A program made the position numbers and the translations under genes. Positions 42,785 through 51,836 of a stretch of DNA of 64,000 bases are shown one piece after another. Source of the DNA: Halobacillus mangrovi (GTDB taxonomy: Bacteria > Bacillota > Bacilli > Bacillales > Halobacillaceae); contig NZ_CP020772.1 of assembly GCF_002097535.1 (NCBI RefSeq), forward strand, positions 3,326,501-3,390,500, written 5' to 3'. Under the pieces are notes generated by a model that was not told the origin of the DNA, searched no databases, and was given only the letters and a program-made list of their open reading frames with translations. Position 1 is the stretch's first letter. The number at the start of each line of letters is the position of its first letter.

Positions 42785-43603
42785 TTATTTATGACCACTC
42801 TGTAATAGTGTTAAAAATGATTCAATTGCTCTATTAAATTTGTCAGGCTCCTCTAAGAAAGGACAGTGACAGCTTTTTTCAAAGATTTCAAGTTGGCTAT
42901 TAGCAATAGATTTCTTTAAATGCTCTCCCGCAGCGATGGGAATTAACTTCTCTTCTCTACCAAAGCATAACAGCGTTGGACATTGGATAGAATTCAAGTA
43001 TGGGCGGCAGTCAATGACGGACTGATCGAACAAAATGGCACTTGCAATACTCGCTGGAACTTTCATGGTCTCCTGCAGCATCCAACTTAGACGATCCTCA
43101 GAAACACCTTCCTTAAACATTAAAGGCAGAAAACCTCTAAGAAGACCTTCTTGATTTTGCTGAAGTTCCTGCATCATAGAAGTTAAGGCAGCTAAGTCGA
43201 AAGCTCCAATTTCAAAGTCCGGCCATTTAAAATCAGACGCCAGTTCATCTACGATTACCGTTGAAAGAACACCTTCTTCACCGAATTGATGAAGGTATTC
43301 CCAGATGACAAACGCTCCCATCGACCACCCTACCAAAGTCACATCCTGCAAACCTAAATGACGGACTAGTTCTCTGAGGTCCCGGGCATATTGAGCGACC
43401 GTATGGCCGGCATTCGTTTTAGCAGATTCTCCATGCCCGCGAAAATCTAATGTAATGACACGATAGTTTTCCTTGAAGTGGCTAACCTGTTTCTGAAAAA
43501 AACGACTGCTCATCCATACTCCATGTATGAACACAAGAGGCTTACCTTCTCCTTTATCTTCATAGAATAATTCTGCTCCATCAGACAGTTGAAAATAGGC
43601 CAC
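42785..43603 (-). CDS. Alpha/beta hydrolase
   Basis: This 272-residue hydrolase has the oxyanion motif VFIHGVWMSS, the nucleophile elbow GWSMG (about residues 92-96) and the terminal His in SCHCPFLEEP. DFRGHGESAKT is also typical. It looks like a non-haem chloroperoxidase or esterase type, with a cap domain of about 60 residues. The start is GTG 43603 with AAGGAGG seven bases upstream. The substrate is unknown. It follows the phosphatase gene by about 60 bp on the same strand. Confidence 0.82.
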   Translation of the reverse strand: MAYFQLSDGAELFYEDKGEGKPLVFIHGVWMSSRFFQKQVSHFKENYRVITLDFRGHGESAKTNAGHTVAQYARDLRELVRHLGLQDVTLVGWSMGAFVIWEYLHQFGEEGVLSTVIVDELASDFKWPDFEIGAFDLAALTSMMQELQQNQEGLLRGFLPLMFKEGVSEDRLSWMLQETMKVPASIASAILFDQSVIDCRPYLNSIQCPTLLCFGREEKLIPIAAGEHLKKSIANSQLEIFEKSCHCPFLEEPDKFNRAIESFLTLLQSGHK

Positions 43604-43659
43604 CTCACCACCTCCTTCTCATCCTAAAAAATATATGAAGCTGCTGTTCCCTATAGAAC

Positions 43660-44478
43660 TTAAAAAGTGACCCAGACGGCTGTTCGATCATCCACTCGTA
43701 AATCGTTGGCCTGATAATACTCTGTCACTTGAGCGATATAGCTCATCAACCCAAATTGCCGGACTCGCCTATACGTATCATGTAACGTATGCCTTGGAAG
43801 AAACAATCCATCTGAGAAAATAAAAACGTCTCGTACCTTATCCAAGGAGATGGCCCCCGATTGAATGTAGGGTTCAATGTTTTTCATGCCATTTGCTACC
43901 GTGTAGCCGTTCTCTCTATTCGCCATGGAGCGGTTATATCGTAAGCGATTTAATGGTTCTCTGTAATAAACCTCTTCAGGAATTTCTATTCCTAATTTGC
44001 GATCTCTTTCTCTTTGTCGACTTGACCGCTCACTAATTCCTTCTACAGTATCCTTCGTCAATACCTTAGATGTTCCATCCTCATAACCTGTCATAATCAT
44101 CGAGTCCCCTAATTGGGCATAATGTAGTTCATTCTCTTTTATTTTTACAACGGCTACACATGTAGACCACCGCTCATACCCTTCTTCAACGTTGATCTTA
44201 TTCGCTAGCATTTCTTCCCGAAGCTTAGTGTTTGCCTTCACCACTTCTTCAGACAATTCAGCCGTCTCAGGTAGACTCAGGAAGTGTTTTTTAAAAAGTT
44301 GAGCTGCGAGATAAGCTCCATTATGTCCATCCTTGTCCCTAAAACATGTGAGGGGAGTAGCTCCATCTAACACACCAAAAATCCCGGCCGATTCGTGTAC
44401 GATGAATGCATCCTCACTTTCCTTTTTCGTCGGACTTGTAATATTAACCTGTTGGATTGAATGAATCCGTTTTTTCAT
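43660..44478 (-). CDS. PP2C-like protein phosphatase
   Basis: This 272-residue protein has PP2C-type motifs: SEDAFIVHESAGIFGVLDGAT near the N terminus (metal Asp in DGAT), HYAQLGDSMIMTG, and the final VDDRTAVWVTF with the DD pair. These bind Mn/Mg at the active site. Spacing is as in PPM phosphatases lacking regulatory domains. It would dephosphorylate a Ser/Thr target; none is evident nearby. It may share a transcript with the GNAT gene upstream (24-bp gap). Confidence 0.8.
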   Translation of the reverse strand: MKKRIHSIQQVNITSPTKKESEDAFIVHESAGIFGVLDGATPLTCFRDKDGHNGAYLAAQLFKKHFLSLPETAELSEEVVKANTKLREEMLANKINVEEGYERWSTCVAVVKIKENELHYAQLGDSMIMTGYEDGTSKVLTKDTVEGISERSSRQRERDRKLGIEIPEEVYYREPLNRLRYNRSMANRENGYTVANGMKNIEPYIQSGAISLDKVRDVFIFSDGLFLPRHTLHDTYRRVRQFGLMSYIAQVTEYYQANDLRVDDRTAVWVTF

Positions 44479-44502
44479 AAAAAGCCCTCCTCTTCGTCAA
44501 GC

Positions 44503-45045
44503 TTATGCCTTCCACTCCCTTGCAAGCATGCCATATACGACGTGGTTCACATAGTTTCCATACATATCAGCTGCATCACGGATAATGCCTTCCTGCACGA
44601 ATCCAAGCCGTTCAGGCACAGCCCTACTTTTAAGATTTTCTTCCGCTGCTCTTATTTCAATGCGATTCAACCCAAGTTGATTAAATGCATAATCAAACAG
44701 CACTTCGCATGAGCGGGTTAGTAGACCAAGCCCCTTATAATCGACCCCCATCCAATATCCGATACTTGTCCTTTTGTGGGACCAATTCAGTTCATGGAAA
44801 TCAATGACACCAGCAATTTTCCCCTTGTACATAATACAAACGGTTTCTCCATCATTTTCTGCATATCGGCGTAAACAGCCTTGAATGAACGTTTTCGTAT
44901 CGTCTGGCGAGTTGGTAAAGTGAATCCATGGCAGCCAAGTACCAAGATGTTCACGAGAACGGTCTGAGAGCTCGAACAACTCCTCGGCATCCGTATATTC
45001 AATGCGTTTTAAAGCCAAGTCCTCATCAATTTTATGTAGAAACAT
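44503..45045 (-). CDS. GNAT acetyltransferase, RimL/YdaF-like
   Basis: This 180-residue GNAT enzyme resembles the ribosomal-protein-serine acetyltransferases (RimL/YdaF). Motifs include LGTWLPWIHFTNSPDDTKTFIQ, GYWMGVDYKGLGLLTRSCEVLFDYAFNQLGLNRIEIR and NLKSRAVPERLGFVQEGIIRDA. The acetyl-CoA loop (YKGLGLLT) is intact. The target is not known. It precedes the PP2C-like gene on the same strand. Confidence 0.85.
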   Translation of the reverse strand: MFLHKIDEDLALKRIEYTDAEELFELSDRSREHLGTWLPWIHFTNSPDDTKTFIQGCLRRYAENDGETVCIMYKGKIAGVIDFHELNWSHKRTSIGYWMGVDYKGLGLLTRSCEVLFDYAFNQLGLNRIEIRAAEENLKSRAVPERLGFVQEGIIRDAADMYGNYVNHVVYGMLAREWKA

Positions 45046-45136
45046 GATCCTTCCCCCTTAAACATTGAGCAGCTGACTGCTTTTCTTCGATCTACCTCAA
45101 CACTTTTCCTGCTTTTAACCAAGTATTCATTAAAAA

Positions 45137-45162
45137 AAGATGCTGAGAAACCTCAGCATCTT
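45137..45162 (-). terminator. Terminator of the acyl-CoA operon
   Basis: AAGATGCTGAG and CTCAGCATCTT form a perfect 11-bp stem with a four-base loop; on the minus strand it is followed by seven Ts and lies just after the last gene of the operon. Confidence 0.9.
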
Positions 45163-45166
45163 AGAT

Positions 45167-46141
45167 TCATGGTTTTAAAACCAGTTTCCCTTTTGTCTTA
45201 CGTCCTTGGAGCATTTGATGGACTTGGGCGGCTTCTTCCAAGTCATATATTCCACCAATCGTCAACTTCAGGTCTCCTGTATTTACGAGTTTCAAAAGTT
45301 CCTGTAGACTCTTTTCAAACAAAACAGGCTTTTTCATAATTTGTGGAAGGAAAAATCCGATAACCGATAAATTTCGATTCATTAAACCGGAGGGGTACAT
45401 TTGAGCCGGGTTTCCACTTGCTACTCCGTAGACGACCACTCTTCCGAAAGGACGCATGCATTTCACAGTTTCATGGAATATATCGCCTCCAGCCATCTCC
45501 AGAGCAATGTCCACACCTTCTCCATCCGTTGCATTCATGACATCGTCTCGCCAGTTAGCCTTTGTGTAATTGATGGCATGGTCTGCCCCTAACTCTAAAG
45601 CCATCTCAAGTTTTTCATCAGAGCTTGCCGTCGCGATAACCTTTCCTGCTCCAAACAGTTTTGCGAGCTGAACAGCCAATGAACCTACTCCTCCTGCAGA
45701 CGCATGAACAAGAACCGTTTCCCCTTTTTCCAACCGTCCCATTGTTTTGAGTAAATGATACGCCGTCAGACCCTGGAGAGGTAAGGAAACAGCTGTCGCG
45801 TCTTCCATGTTTTCAGGAATAGGAATCAATGTCCGTTCATTCGCCACCACATATTCGGCATATCCTCCTGAACCAATTAAGGTAACAACACGATCGCCCT
45901 TCTGGAATCTGTTTGTCTTTTCCCCTGTCTCCTCTACAATCCCAGCCACTTCTGCACCTGGGATGAATGGAAGTGGAGTAGGAACAACATATGCCCCCTC
46001 TCTCCGGGCAGTATCCGCATAGTTTACACCTATGGCTGTAACCTTAATGAGCACTTCTCCTTCTTTCAACCCTGGCGTCTCAACGTCAACTCTCTCTAAT
46101 ACGTCGGGACCTCCATATTCTTTGAACTGAATAGCTTTCAT
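45167..46141 (-). CDS. NADPH:quinone oxidoreductase (MDR family)
   Basis: This protein of 324 residues is a zinc-free medium-chain reductase. It has GVNYADTARREGAY, PGAEVAGIVEETG, the Rossmann motif VLVHASAGGVGSLAVQLAKLFGAGKVIATASS and the terminal GRKTKGKLVLKP. It reduces quinones or enones with NADPH. The ATG at 46141 has AAAGGGGG seven bases upstream. It is the last gene of the acyl-CoA operon, where it could reduce enoyl or enone intermediates. Confidence 0.85.
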   Translation of the reverse strand: MKAIQFKEYGGPDVLERVDVETPGLKEGEVLIKVTAIGVNYADTARREGAYVVPTPLPFIPGAEVAGIVEETGEKTNRFQKGDRVVTLIGSGGYAEYVVANERTLIPIPENMEDATAVSLPLQGLTAYHLLKTMGRLEKGETVLVHASAGGVGSLAVQLAKLFGAGKVIATASSDEKLEMALELGADHAINYTKANWRDDVMNATDGEGVDIALEMAGGDIFHETVKCMRPFGRVVVYGVASGNPAQMYPSGLMNRNLSVIGFFLPQIMKKPVLFEKSLQELLKLVNTGDLKLTIGGIYDLEEAAQVHQMLQGRKTKGKLVLKP

Positions 46142-46158
46142 TAGTTTTCCCCCTTTAC

Positions 46159-46947
46159 TCATTTTCCGGTAAATTCAGGCTTGCGCTTTTCCTTAAAGGC
46201 TTGCACGCCTTCTTTGTGATCATTTGTTGAAACCATCATTGTCTGTACGGTACGTTCCTGTTCGAGAATCGTGGCCAAATCAGATTTATCAGATTGGTCG
46301 ACAATCTTTTTCATCATTCCTATCGCACGACCAGGTCCTTTAGCTAATCTTACAGCATAATTCATCGCCTCTTCTTCGAGGTCGGCTATAGGGAAGACGC
46401 GATTGACCAATCCCCACTCCATAGCTGTTTCTACCGGTATCGGTTCAGCTCTGAATAACAATTCCTTTGCGCGATAGGGACCAAGGAGTTTCGATAAGAA
46501 ATAGTGCCCGCCCCCGTCAGAGACGAGACCAACTTGAGCAAAACTTAAGATAAACTGGCTCTCTTCACCGGCCAGGATCTGGTCACAGGCTAAAGCCAGA
46601 TTGAACCCCGCTCCTGCTGCATAACCATGCACAACGGAAACAACAGGTTTTGAAAGATCTTTAATTTGCAAAATGAGCTGGTTCAAAGCACCTAGATGGT
46701 CATAAATATCCTGAGCATCAGCCTGTCCCATACTTTTGACGTCTCCACCAGCGGAAAAGGCTCGGCCAGCACCTGATAATACAACGACCTTTACTTCGTT
46801 GTTCAAAGCTGCTTCCTCAAGGGCTTCCTGGAGTCCTACTATCATTTTGTCAGAGAAAGCATTTAGTGAATCGGGACGGTTCAATACACAAGACATGACA
46901 GGGCCATTCATCTCTACACTTAAATGTTCGTTACCTAAGTTCATCAT
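46159..46947 (-). CDS. Enoyl-CoA hydratase/isomerase
   Basis: This 262-residue crotonase-family enzyme has NRPDSLNAFS, the oxyanion-hole segment AFSAGGDVKSM and the second loop VVSVVHGYAAGAGFNLALACD. It hydrates or isomerises enoyl-CoA in beta-oxidation. One catalytic glutamate position appears altered in this branch (SFAQVGLVSDGGGHYFL instead of PEIGLIP..GGT), so isomerase activity is possible. RBS AAAGGAG lies before the ATG pair at 46947/46944. It is flanked by an acyl-CoA dehydrogenase and a reductase gene. Confidence 0.85.
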   Translation of the reverse strand: MMNLGNEHLSVEMNGPVMSCVLNRPDSLNAFSDKMIVGLQEALEEAALNNEVKVVVLSGAGRAFSAGGDVKSMGQADAQDIYDHLGALNQLILQIKDLSKPVVSVVHGYAAGAGFNLALACDQILAGEESQFILSFAQVGLVSDGGGHYFLSKLLGPYRAKELLFRAEPIPVETAMEWGLVNRVFPIADLEEEAMNYAVRLAKGPGRAIGMMKKIVDQSDKSDLATILEQERTVQTMMVSTNDHKEGVQAFKEKRKPEFTGK

Positions 46948-46957
46948 TCCATCTCCT

Positions 46958-48730
46958 TTAGGATTTATATTGTTTTTCCTCAATCATTGTTTCTGCAATA
47001 GAACGGTTACGCTCGATTGCATCCTCCCACTGGTACTCGCTCAATAGAACAGCGATATTTCTAAGTGTTTTCTTTCTTTCTTCCCCTTTGAAAACAGCGG
47101 AAAGAATATAGTTTGTATCTCTTTGGATGTTCAAAGCATTTCTTTCTATTACTGAGTAGGAAAGTTTCGTTTTCAATTCTGCTTCGCTATTCGAGCTCAT
47201 AATCGCTTTCATCGTCCGCAAAACGACGGACTCACTTTCATAAACAGCGATAGCTAAATTAGCTAACTTCATCAGTAATTCCTGCTCTTGCTGAATGGAT
47301 TCACCATGAAGGCGGTAGGCCGCACCTGCTGAAACTAAGAACAAGTTTTTAAATAAGGCAACAGCCTCTTGCAGTGGCTCCAACGGCCCGCTTACATTTT
47401 TATATAAGCTATTCTTCAAGGAATGCTCGGCTTTCTCGACAGTAGTAAGTCCATCAATTTCCCCACGAGCTACCTTCTTAAAAAAGTTTCCCGGAATTAA
47501 AAGACGGTTAATTTCGTTTGTACCTTCAAAAATCCGATTGATGCGTGAATCTCTGTATGCTTGTTCTATCGGATATTCTTTAATGAATCCTGCTCCTCCG
47601 TGAAGCTGCAGGGATTCATCAACGACTTCATCAAGCGTCTCTGAACCCATGATCTTACATATCGCAGATTCAAGAGCATGTTCATTCATTGCTTTAGCTA
47701 CAGTTTTGTGATCGCCGGTCTCATAATGCTCGCCTAGTACAGCTTCAATATGACCAGCCGTCCGATAAAGAAGTGATTCTGTTCCATAAATACGGGCGCT
47801 CATTTGAGCGATTTTCTCTTTGGTAGCTGAAAACTCTGCAATAGATCTTCCAAACTGTCGTCTTTCTGTCGTGTGCTGGATTGCTAGATTAAGGCTGTAT
47901 TTAGCAGCCCCTGTTGTAGCAAAGCCAAGATTGAAACGCCCAAGATTCAAAACGTTCAGGGCAATCAGATGCCCTTTCCCCACTTCGCCAAGCATATTTT
48001 CAACCGGAACAAGACAGTCTTCCAAAACCACCGAGCATGTCGAAGATCCTTTGATCCCCATTTTGTCTTCTTCAGGACCAATAGATAAGCCCTCAAATCC
48101 TTTCTCGACAATGAATGCTGTAAAATGCTCGCTATCTACCTTTGCATACACAATGAACGTGTCTGCAAACGATGCATTTGTTATATAAAGCTTCGTACCA
48201 TTCAATACGTAATGTGTTCCTTCTTCGTTCAACACGGCAGTCGTTTTTGATGATAACGCATCAGACCCTGCGTCCGGTTCGGTTAAGCAATACGCCCCTA
48301 GAAATTCACCCGAAGCTAACTTAGGCAAATATTTTTCTTTTTGCTTCTCTGTTCCAAAGTACGTAATAGGAAGTGTAGCGATACACGTATGATTGGAATG
48401 AGCAACACTATAACCACCAGCATTGCCGAGAGCTTCTCCCACAATTCCTTTCGTGATCTTATCTAGACCAAGTCCACCGAAACGCTCGGGAATGCTATGC
48501 CCCAACAAACCCATTTCTCCTGCTTTTTTCATCTGTTCAGCAACAAAAGCATAATCTCCATTTTCTATTCTTTGTTGATGTGGATGAATTTCCCGGGAAA
48601 TAAATTGTCGAGCCGTGGAAGCAAACATCTTATGTTCTTCACTTCGATCCTCAGGAGTAAAGGCGGACTCTGGACTTATGTTTCCTATTAAAAACTCCCC
48701 GCCTTTAACTGAATGTTTAATAGAATACAT
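46958..48730 (-). CDS. fadE: Long acyl-CoA dehydrogenase (FadE-like)
   Basis: This 590-residue flavoprotein has the acyl-CoA dehydrogenase core plus a C-terminal extension of about 170 residues typical of FadE/VLCAD-type enzymes. The two FAD signatures are visible: AYCLTEPDAGSDALSSKT and QLHGGAGFIKEYPIEQAYRDSRINRIFEGTNEINRLLI, the latter with the catalytic Glu in FEGTNE. It oxidises long-chain acyl-CoA. ATG 48730 has AAGGAGGAAAAGC in front. It overlaps the ComB gene by 14 bases. Confidence 0.87.
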   Translation of the reverse strand: MYSIKHSVKGGEFLIGNISPESAFTPEDRSEEHKMFASTARQFISREIHPHQQRIENGDYAFVAEQMKKAGEMGLLGHSIPERFGGLGLDKITKGIVGEALGNAGGYSVAHSNHTCIATLPITYFGTEKQKEKYLPKLASGEFLGAYCLTEPDAGSDALSSKTTAVLNEEGTHYVLNGTKLYITNASFADTFIVYAKVDSEHFTAFIVEKGFEGLSIGPEEDKMGIKGSSTCSVVLEDCLVPVENMLGEVGKGHLIALNVLNLGRFNLGFATTGAAKYSLNLAIQHTTERRQFGRSIAEFSATKEKIAQMSARIYGTESLLYRTAGHIEAVLGEHYETGDHKTVAKAMNEHALESAICKIMGSETLDEVVDESLQLHGGAGFIKEYPIEQAYRDSRINRIFEGTNEINRLLIPGNFFKKVARGEIDGLTTVEKAEHSLKNSLYKNVSGPLEPLQEAVALFKNLFLVSAGAAYRLHGESIQQEQELLMKLANLAIAVYESESVVLRTMKAIMSSNSEAELKTKLSYSVIERNALNIQRDTNYILSAVFKGEERKKTLRNIAVLLSEYQWEDAIERNRSIAETMIEEKQYKS

Positions 48731-49457
48731 GCTTTTCCTCCTTAATTTGTCCCGAATTCGGGTCATACTTGGGAATGACATCAAATGTCCCTTCTTGAGC
48801 AGCAAATTCAATTTCGGCACGCTTCATTCCTGCACTCATTAATAAAGATCCAATCCTGGATGCAGCGAGGAGGTCAGCGGCAGTGGCATGACTACCTTCA
48901 TAAAAAAAACAAGCCGTTTTTGCAGCATCAGACAACTCCCATTCTGCTAAACTCATTAAGTAATGAACAAGACTACCAACTCCATAGAAATCTTCCATCG
49001 TGTACCGGCCGCTGGAACCGGAACAAACTAGCAATATGGTTTTCTCGAAGTAATGGTTATACAAATAATCGGCCATAGCAGAATTGTTTAATAGAGAAGA
49101 AGCGTACAAATGTTCCGACTGACTGGATCGCTGCAAAGCCACTGTGCCGTTGGTCGTTGAGAGAATTAGATGCTTATTTTGAATATGTGGCTGCAAGTAT
49201 GTACGGAGCGGATGATGGAAGCCATTAATTTTTCTCCCTTGGTCTTCCCCTGCTAATACAAAAGGCTCTTTCATCGCCTTTGCTTTTTCTCTCGCATGAG
49301 CCGCATCATACACGGGGATCACAGAAAGTGCCTCATCAGCTAAAGCAGCAGTGATGGTCGTTGTCGCAAACAGCACATCAAAAACTACAGCAATTTTACC
49401 TTTCATTTGGTTCGGTTCAATATCTTCTTTTTTGAAAATAACGTGAATACGTCCCAT
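48717..49457 (-). CDS. comB: 2-phosphosulfolactate phosphatase-like protein (ComB family)
   Basis: This 246-residue protein belongs to the ComB family: KIAVVFDVLFATTTITAALADEA (Asp-containing), LILSTTNGTVAL, LLVCSGSSGRYTMEDFYGVG and a late EGTFDVIPKYD. ComB removes phosphate from 2-phosphosulfolactate, part of coenzyme M synthesis in archaea; in Bacillus sulfolactate is a spore product. Its place in a fatty-acid operon is unexpected. The start is uncertain: ATG 49457 is one base past the preceding stop but has a poor ribosome binding site, while ATG 49484 overlaps that gene. Confidence 0.75.
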   Translation of the reverse strand: MGRIHVIFKKEDIEPNQMKGKIAVVFDVLFATTTITAALADEALSVIPVYDAAHAREKAKAMKEPFVLAGEDQGRKINGFHHPLRTYLQPHIQNKHLILSTTNGTVALQRSSQSEHLYASSLLNNSAMADYLYNHYFEKTILLVCSGSSGRYTMEDFYGVGSLVHYLMSLAEWELSDAAKTACFFYEGSHATAADLLAASRIGSLLMSAGMKRAEIEFAAQEGTFDVIPKYDPNSGQIKEEKHVFY

Positions 49458-49458
49458 T

Positions 49459-50517
49459 CTATAAACCAGCCGTTTCTTCTGCATGCCTAATCAAATTGTT
49501 AACAAATACGTTCATTCGAGCGAACCTTGGATCATTCGTTTGTCCCTTTTTATAGCGAAAATAGATTTGCTGGATAATCCCTGCCAGTTTGAAATAGGCA
49601 AACGTTTGGTATACATGGATCTGACTTAAGTCCAGACCGCTTTTATCTGCATATCGTTGAATAAATTCATCACGCGTGTAAAAACCTTCTTTTACTGTAA
49701 CTGGTACTTTACCAAGTCCAGTTTTGAGCATCTCTGGATCGTCTTTTTCAATCCAGTAGCTCAACGCTGCACCAAGGTCGGCCAATGGATCCCCTACAGT
49801 GGTCATTTCCCAATCAAACAACCCAACCATTTTTGAAGGATTATCCTTACTAAACATGCTGTTATTTAATTTATAATCATAATGAATAACAGCGTGCGCA
49901 CTTGAAGAAGGGATATGATCTACAAGCCATCTTTTTAAACGTTCACCTGAAACAACATCATCTGTCCGCGCTTTCTCAAACCTTTTGATCCAACCATGAA
50001 TTTGACGTTCCATAAATCCTTCAGGCTTGACCATATCGATAAGAGACGTTTCCGTATAATCGACATCATGAAGCTCAACTAAACGGTCGACCATCGTTTC
50101 TGAAATCTTCCTCCCTAACTCTCCCGTTTCTTCTATCCCCTCTGGAAAAGAAGTATCATAGACCAGTCCTTCTCTTCGTTCCATTACAAAAAATGGACTA
50201 CCCAAAACTTCTCCTGACTCAAAAATGTACGGTTTTGGAGCTAGAGGGAAAACAGGATGAAGAGCTTTAAGGACTTTATATTCTCTTTCCATATCGTGGG
50301 CTTTTGCAGCAACCGGCCCCATTGGAGGTCTCCGTAGCACAGCCTTCCAATCACCCACCAACAGTTCATAGGTTAAATTCGAGTGCCCAGCCCCGAACTG
50401 ACGGACTTGCATTTTTCCATCCGGAAGATCCAGATGGTGCCTTAAAAACTTCTCCACCCCTTCAGTATCCAATTCTTCTCCCGGCCTTACAGGTCTGGTA
50501 TCTTTTGTTTGTACCAT
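49459..50517 (-). CDS. Phosphotransferase-family protein (APH/ACAD11-like)
   Basis: This 352-residue aminoglycoside-phosphotransferase-fold kinase is close to the bacterial group found beside acyl-CoA dehydrogenases and to the kinase part of human ACAD10/11. Conserved motifs are LRRPPMGPVAAKAHDMEREYKVL, the catalytic loop VIHYDYKLNNSMF and the metal DFG-like FDWEMTTVGDPLADLG. The human proteins phosphorylate 4-hydroxyacyl-CoA for breakdown, so a similar step is plausible here. It lies between the thioesterase and ComB genes. Confidence 0.85.
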   Translation of the reverse strand: MVQTKDTRPVRPGEELDTEGVEKFLRHHLDLPDGKMQVRQFGAGHSNLTYELLVGDWKAVLRRPPMGPVAAKAHDMEREYKVLKALHPVFPLAPKPYIFESGEVLGSPFFVMERREGLVYDTSFPEGIEETGELGRKISETMVDRLVELHDVDYTETSLIDMVKPEGFMERQIHGWIKRFEKARTDDVVSGERLKRWLVDHIPSSSAHAVIHYDYKLNNSMFSKDNPSKMVGLFDWEMTTVGDPLADLGAALSYWIEKDDPEMLKTGLGKVPVTVKEGFYTRDEFIQRYADKSGLDLSQIHVYQTFAYFKLAGIIQQIYFRYKKGQTNDPRFARMNVFVNNLIRHAEETAGL

Positions 50518-50527
50518 TCAATACCTC

Positions 50528-50926
50528 CTAGTTTGCAGCGAATTGGTAGGACTCTAGTTTTCTCTTCATATCTTCTGACAAAGGTGCACTTTTCTGTTTC
50601 TCAAAGTCAAAATGGACGATAACCGAAGACCCCTTCGCTACTATTTCTCCAGAATCTTGTTCCACCATTTGTTGTTCCAGATGAAAGCTCGAGTTACCAA
50701 TCTTAGTCACCAGACTCTTAATAATCAGAGTTTGCTTAAAATAGACTTGTTTTAGAAAGTCACACTTGATGGAAGCAAGTATAAAGTTCCAGTCCTCCAT
50801 AACTAATCCAAGGGCGTCAAAAAAGTGAATCCTTGAATCTTCCATGTAAACGAAAAAATTATTGTTGTTAACGTGACCAAGCAGATCCGTCTCACAAAAA
50901 CGGACGGTGACTTCGTGTTCATGCAT
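50528..50926 (-). CDS. Acyl-CoA thioesterase (4HBT family)
   Basis: This 132-residue hotdog-fold thioesterase begins VTVRFCETDLLGHVNNNNFFVYMEDSRIHFFDAL, which has the catalytic Asp/His-type region of 4-hydroxybenzoyl-CoA thioesterase-like enzymes (ETDLLGHVNN). It would hydrolyse acyl-CoA to free acid and CoA. It lies in the acyl-CoA operon between the 3-hydroxyacyl-CoA dehydrogenase and the kinase-like gene. The preferred chain length is unknown. Confidence 0.85.
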   Translation of the reverse strand: MHEHEVTVRFCETDLLGHVNNNNFFVYMEDSRIHFFDALGLVMEDWNFILASIKCDFLKQVYFKQTLIIKSLVTKIGNSSFHLEQQMVEQDSGEIVAKGSSVIVHFDFEKQKSAPLSEDMKRKLESYQFAAN

Positions 50927-50939
50927 GTTGACTCCCCCT

Positions 50940-51812
50940 TCAGCTTTTCGCTTTTGTTTCGTACGAATAAAAGCCTTTCCCCGTTTTTCTACCGAGCTCT
51001 CCAGCTTCCATTTTCTCCGTTAATGTCTTCGACGGCTTATCTTTTGGATCACCTGTTTCCTCATATTGCTGCTGCATGACATAATAACCGACATCTATTC
51101 CAGACAGGTCCATCAGTTCAAACGGACCGAGCGGGTGCCTCAGGGCTTTTCTTACAATGGTGTCGATATCTTTAAAATCTGCATATCCTCCCTCATAAAG
51201 ACTCATTGCCTCTTTTTGGATGGCGAATAATATTCGATTGGCAATAAAACCGGAAATCTCTTTTTGAAGAAGTACAGCTTTCCGGTTAATCTGATCACAA
51301 ACTTTCATGGCTATGTCTGCCGTTTCTTCTGAGGTGTGCTCTCCTTTTACGACCTCCACACAATCCATCACTAATGGCGGGAAGAAAAAATGCATATTGC
51401 AAACTTTTTCAGGACGATTGGTCACATCTGCAATTAATGAACTGACAATTGTAGAAGAGTTCGTAGCTAATACAGTGTGAGCAGGAGCATATTGCTCAAG
51501 CTTATTGAAGACTTCTCTTTTAACCTCCAGCTTCTCTACAACTGCTTCAATAACTAAATCCGCTTCTTTTACTGCTTCCTCTAAATCCGTAGTGAACGTG
51601 AGAGAGCTAAAGGCTTCCTCAAGCTGATCTGAAGTTATCTTTCCTTTTTCCACCCATTTTTCCATTAATGCGGCTAACTTCACTTCCGCCTGTTCCAAAG
51701 AAGTTGGATTGATATCCTGCAAATAAGTATTATATCCAGCAAGAGCTCCGAGCATCGCAATTTGGTGACCCATAGACCCTGCCCCTACTACGGTCAGATT
51801 TTTTATTGTCAT
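50940..51812 (-). CDS. 3-hydroxyacyl-CoA dehydrogenase
   Basis: This 290-residue enzyme has the NAD motif LTVVGAGSMGHQIAMLGALAGYNTYLQD, the ATNSSTIVSS segment, the catalytic His in NMHFFFPP and the C-terminal domain with IANRILFAIQKEAMSLYEGGYADFKDIDTIVRKALRHPLGPFELMDLSGIDVGYYVM. It oxidises 3-hydroxyacyl-CoA to 3-ketoacyl-CoA, like PaaH/Hbd. The second of two adjacent ATGs (51812) has the better spacing to AAGGAGG. It follows the SDR gene in the operon. Confidence 0.9.
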   Translation of the reverse strand: MTIKNLTVVGAGSMGHQIAMLGALAGYNTYLQDINPTSLEQAEVKLAALMEKWVEKGKITSDQLEEAFSSLTFTTDLEEAVKEADLVIEAVVEKLEVKREVFNKLEQYAPAHTVLATNSSTIVSSLIADVTNRPEKVCNMHFFFPPLVMDCVEVVKGEHTSEETADIAMKVCDQINRKAVLLQKEISGFIANRILFAIQKEAMSLYEGGYADFKDIDTIVRKALRHPLGPFELMDLSGIDVGYYVMQQQYEETGDPKDKPSKTLTEKMEAGELGRKTGKGFYSYETKAKS

Positions 51813-51836
51813 CATCTTCCTCCTTGAGGTTCCTTT

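Noticed and set aside
49286..49612. Possible antisense coding in the kinase-like and comB region
   Set aside because: Only shadow frames of well-supported genes.
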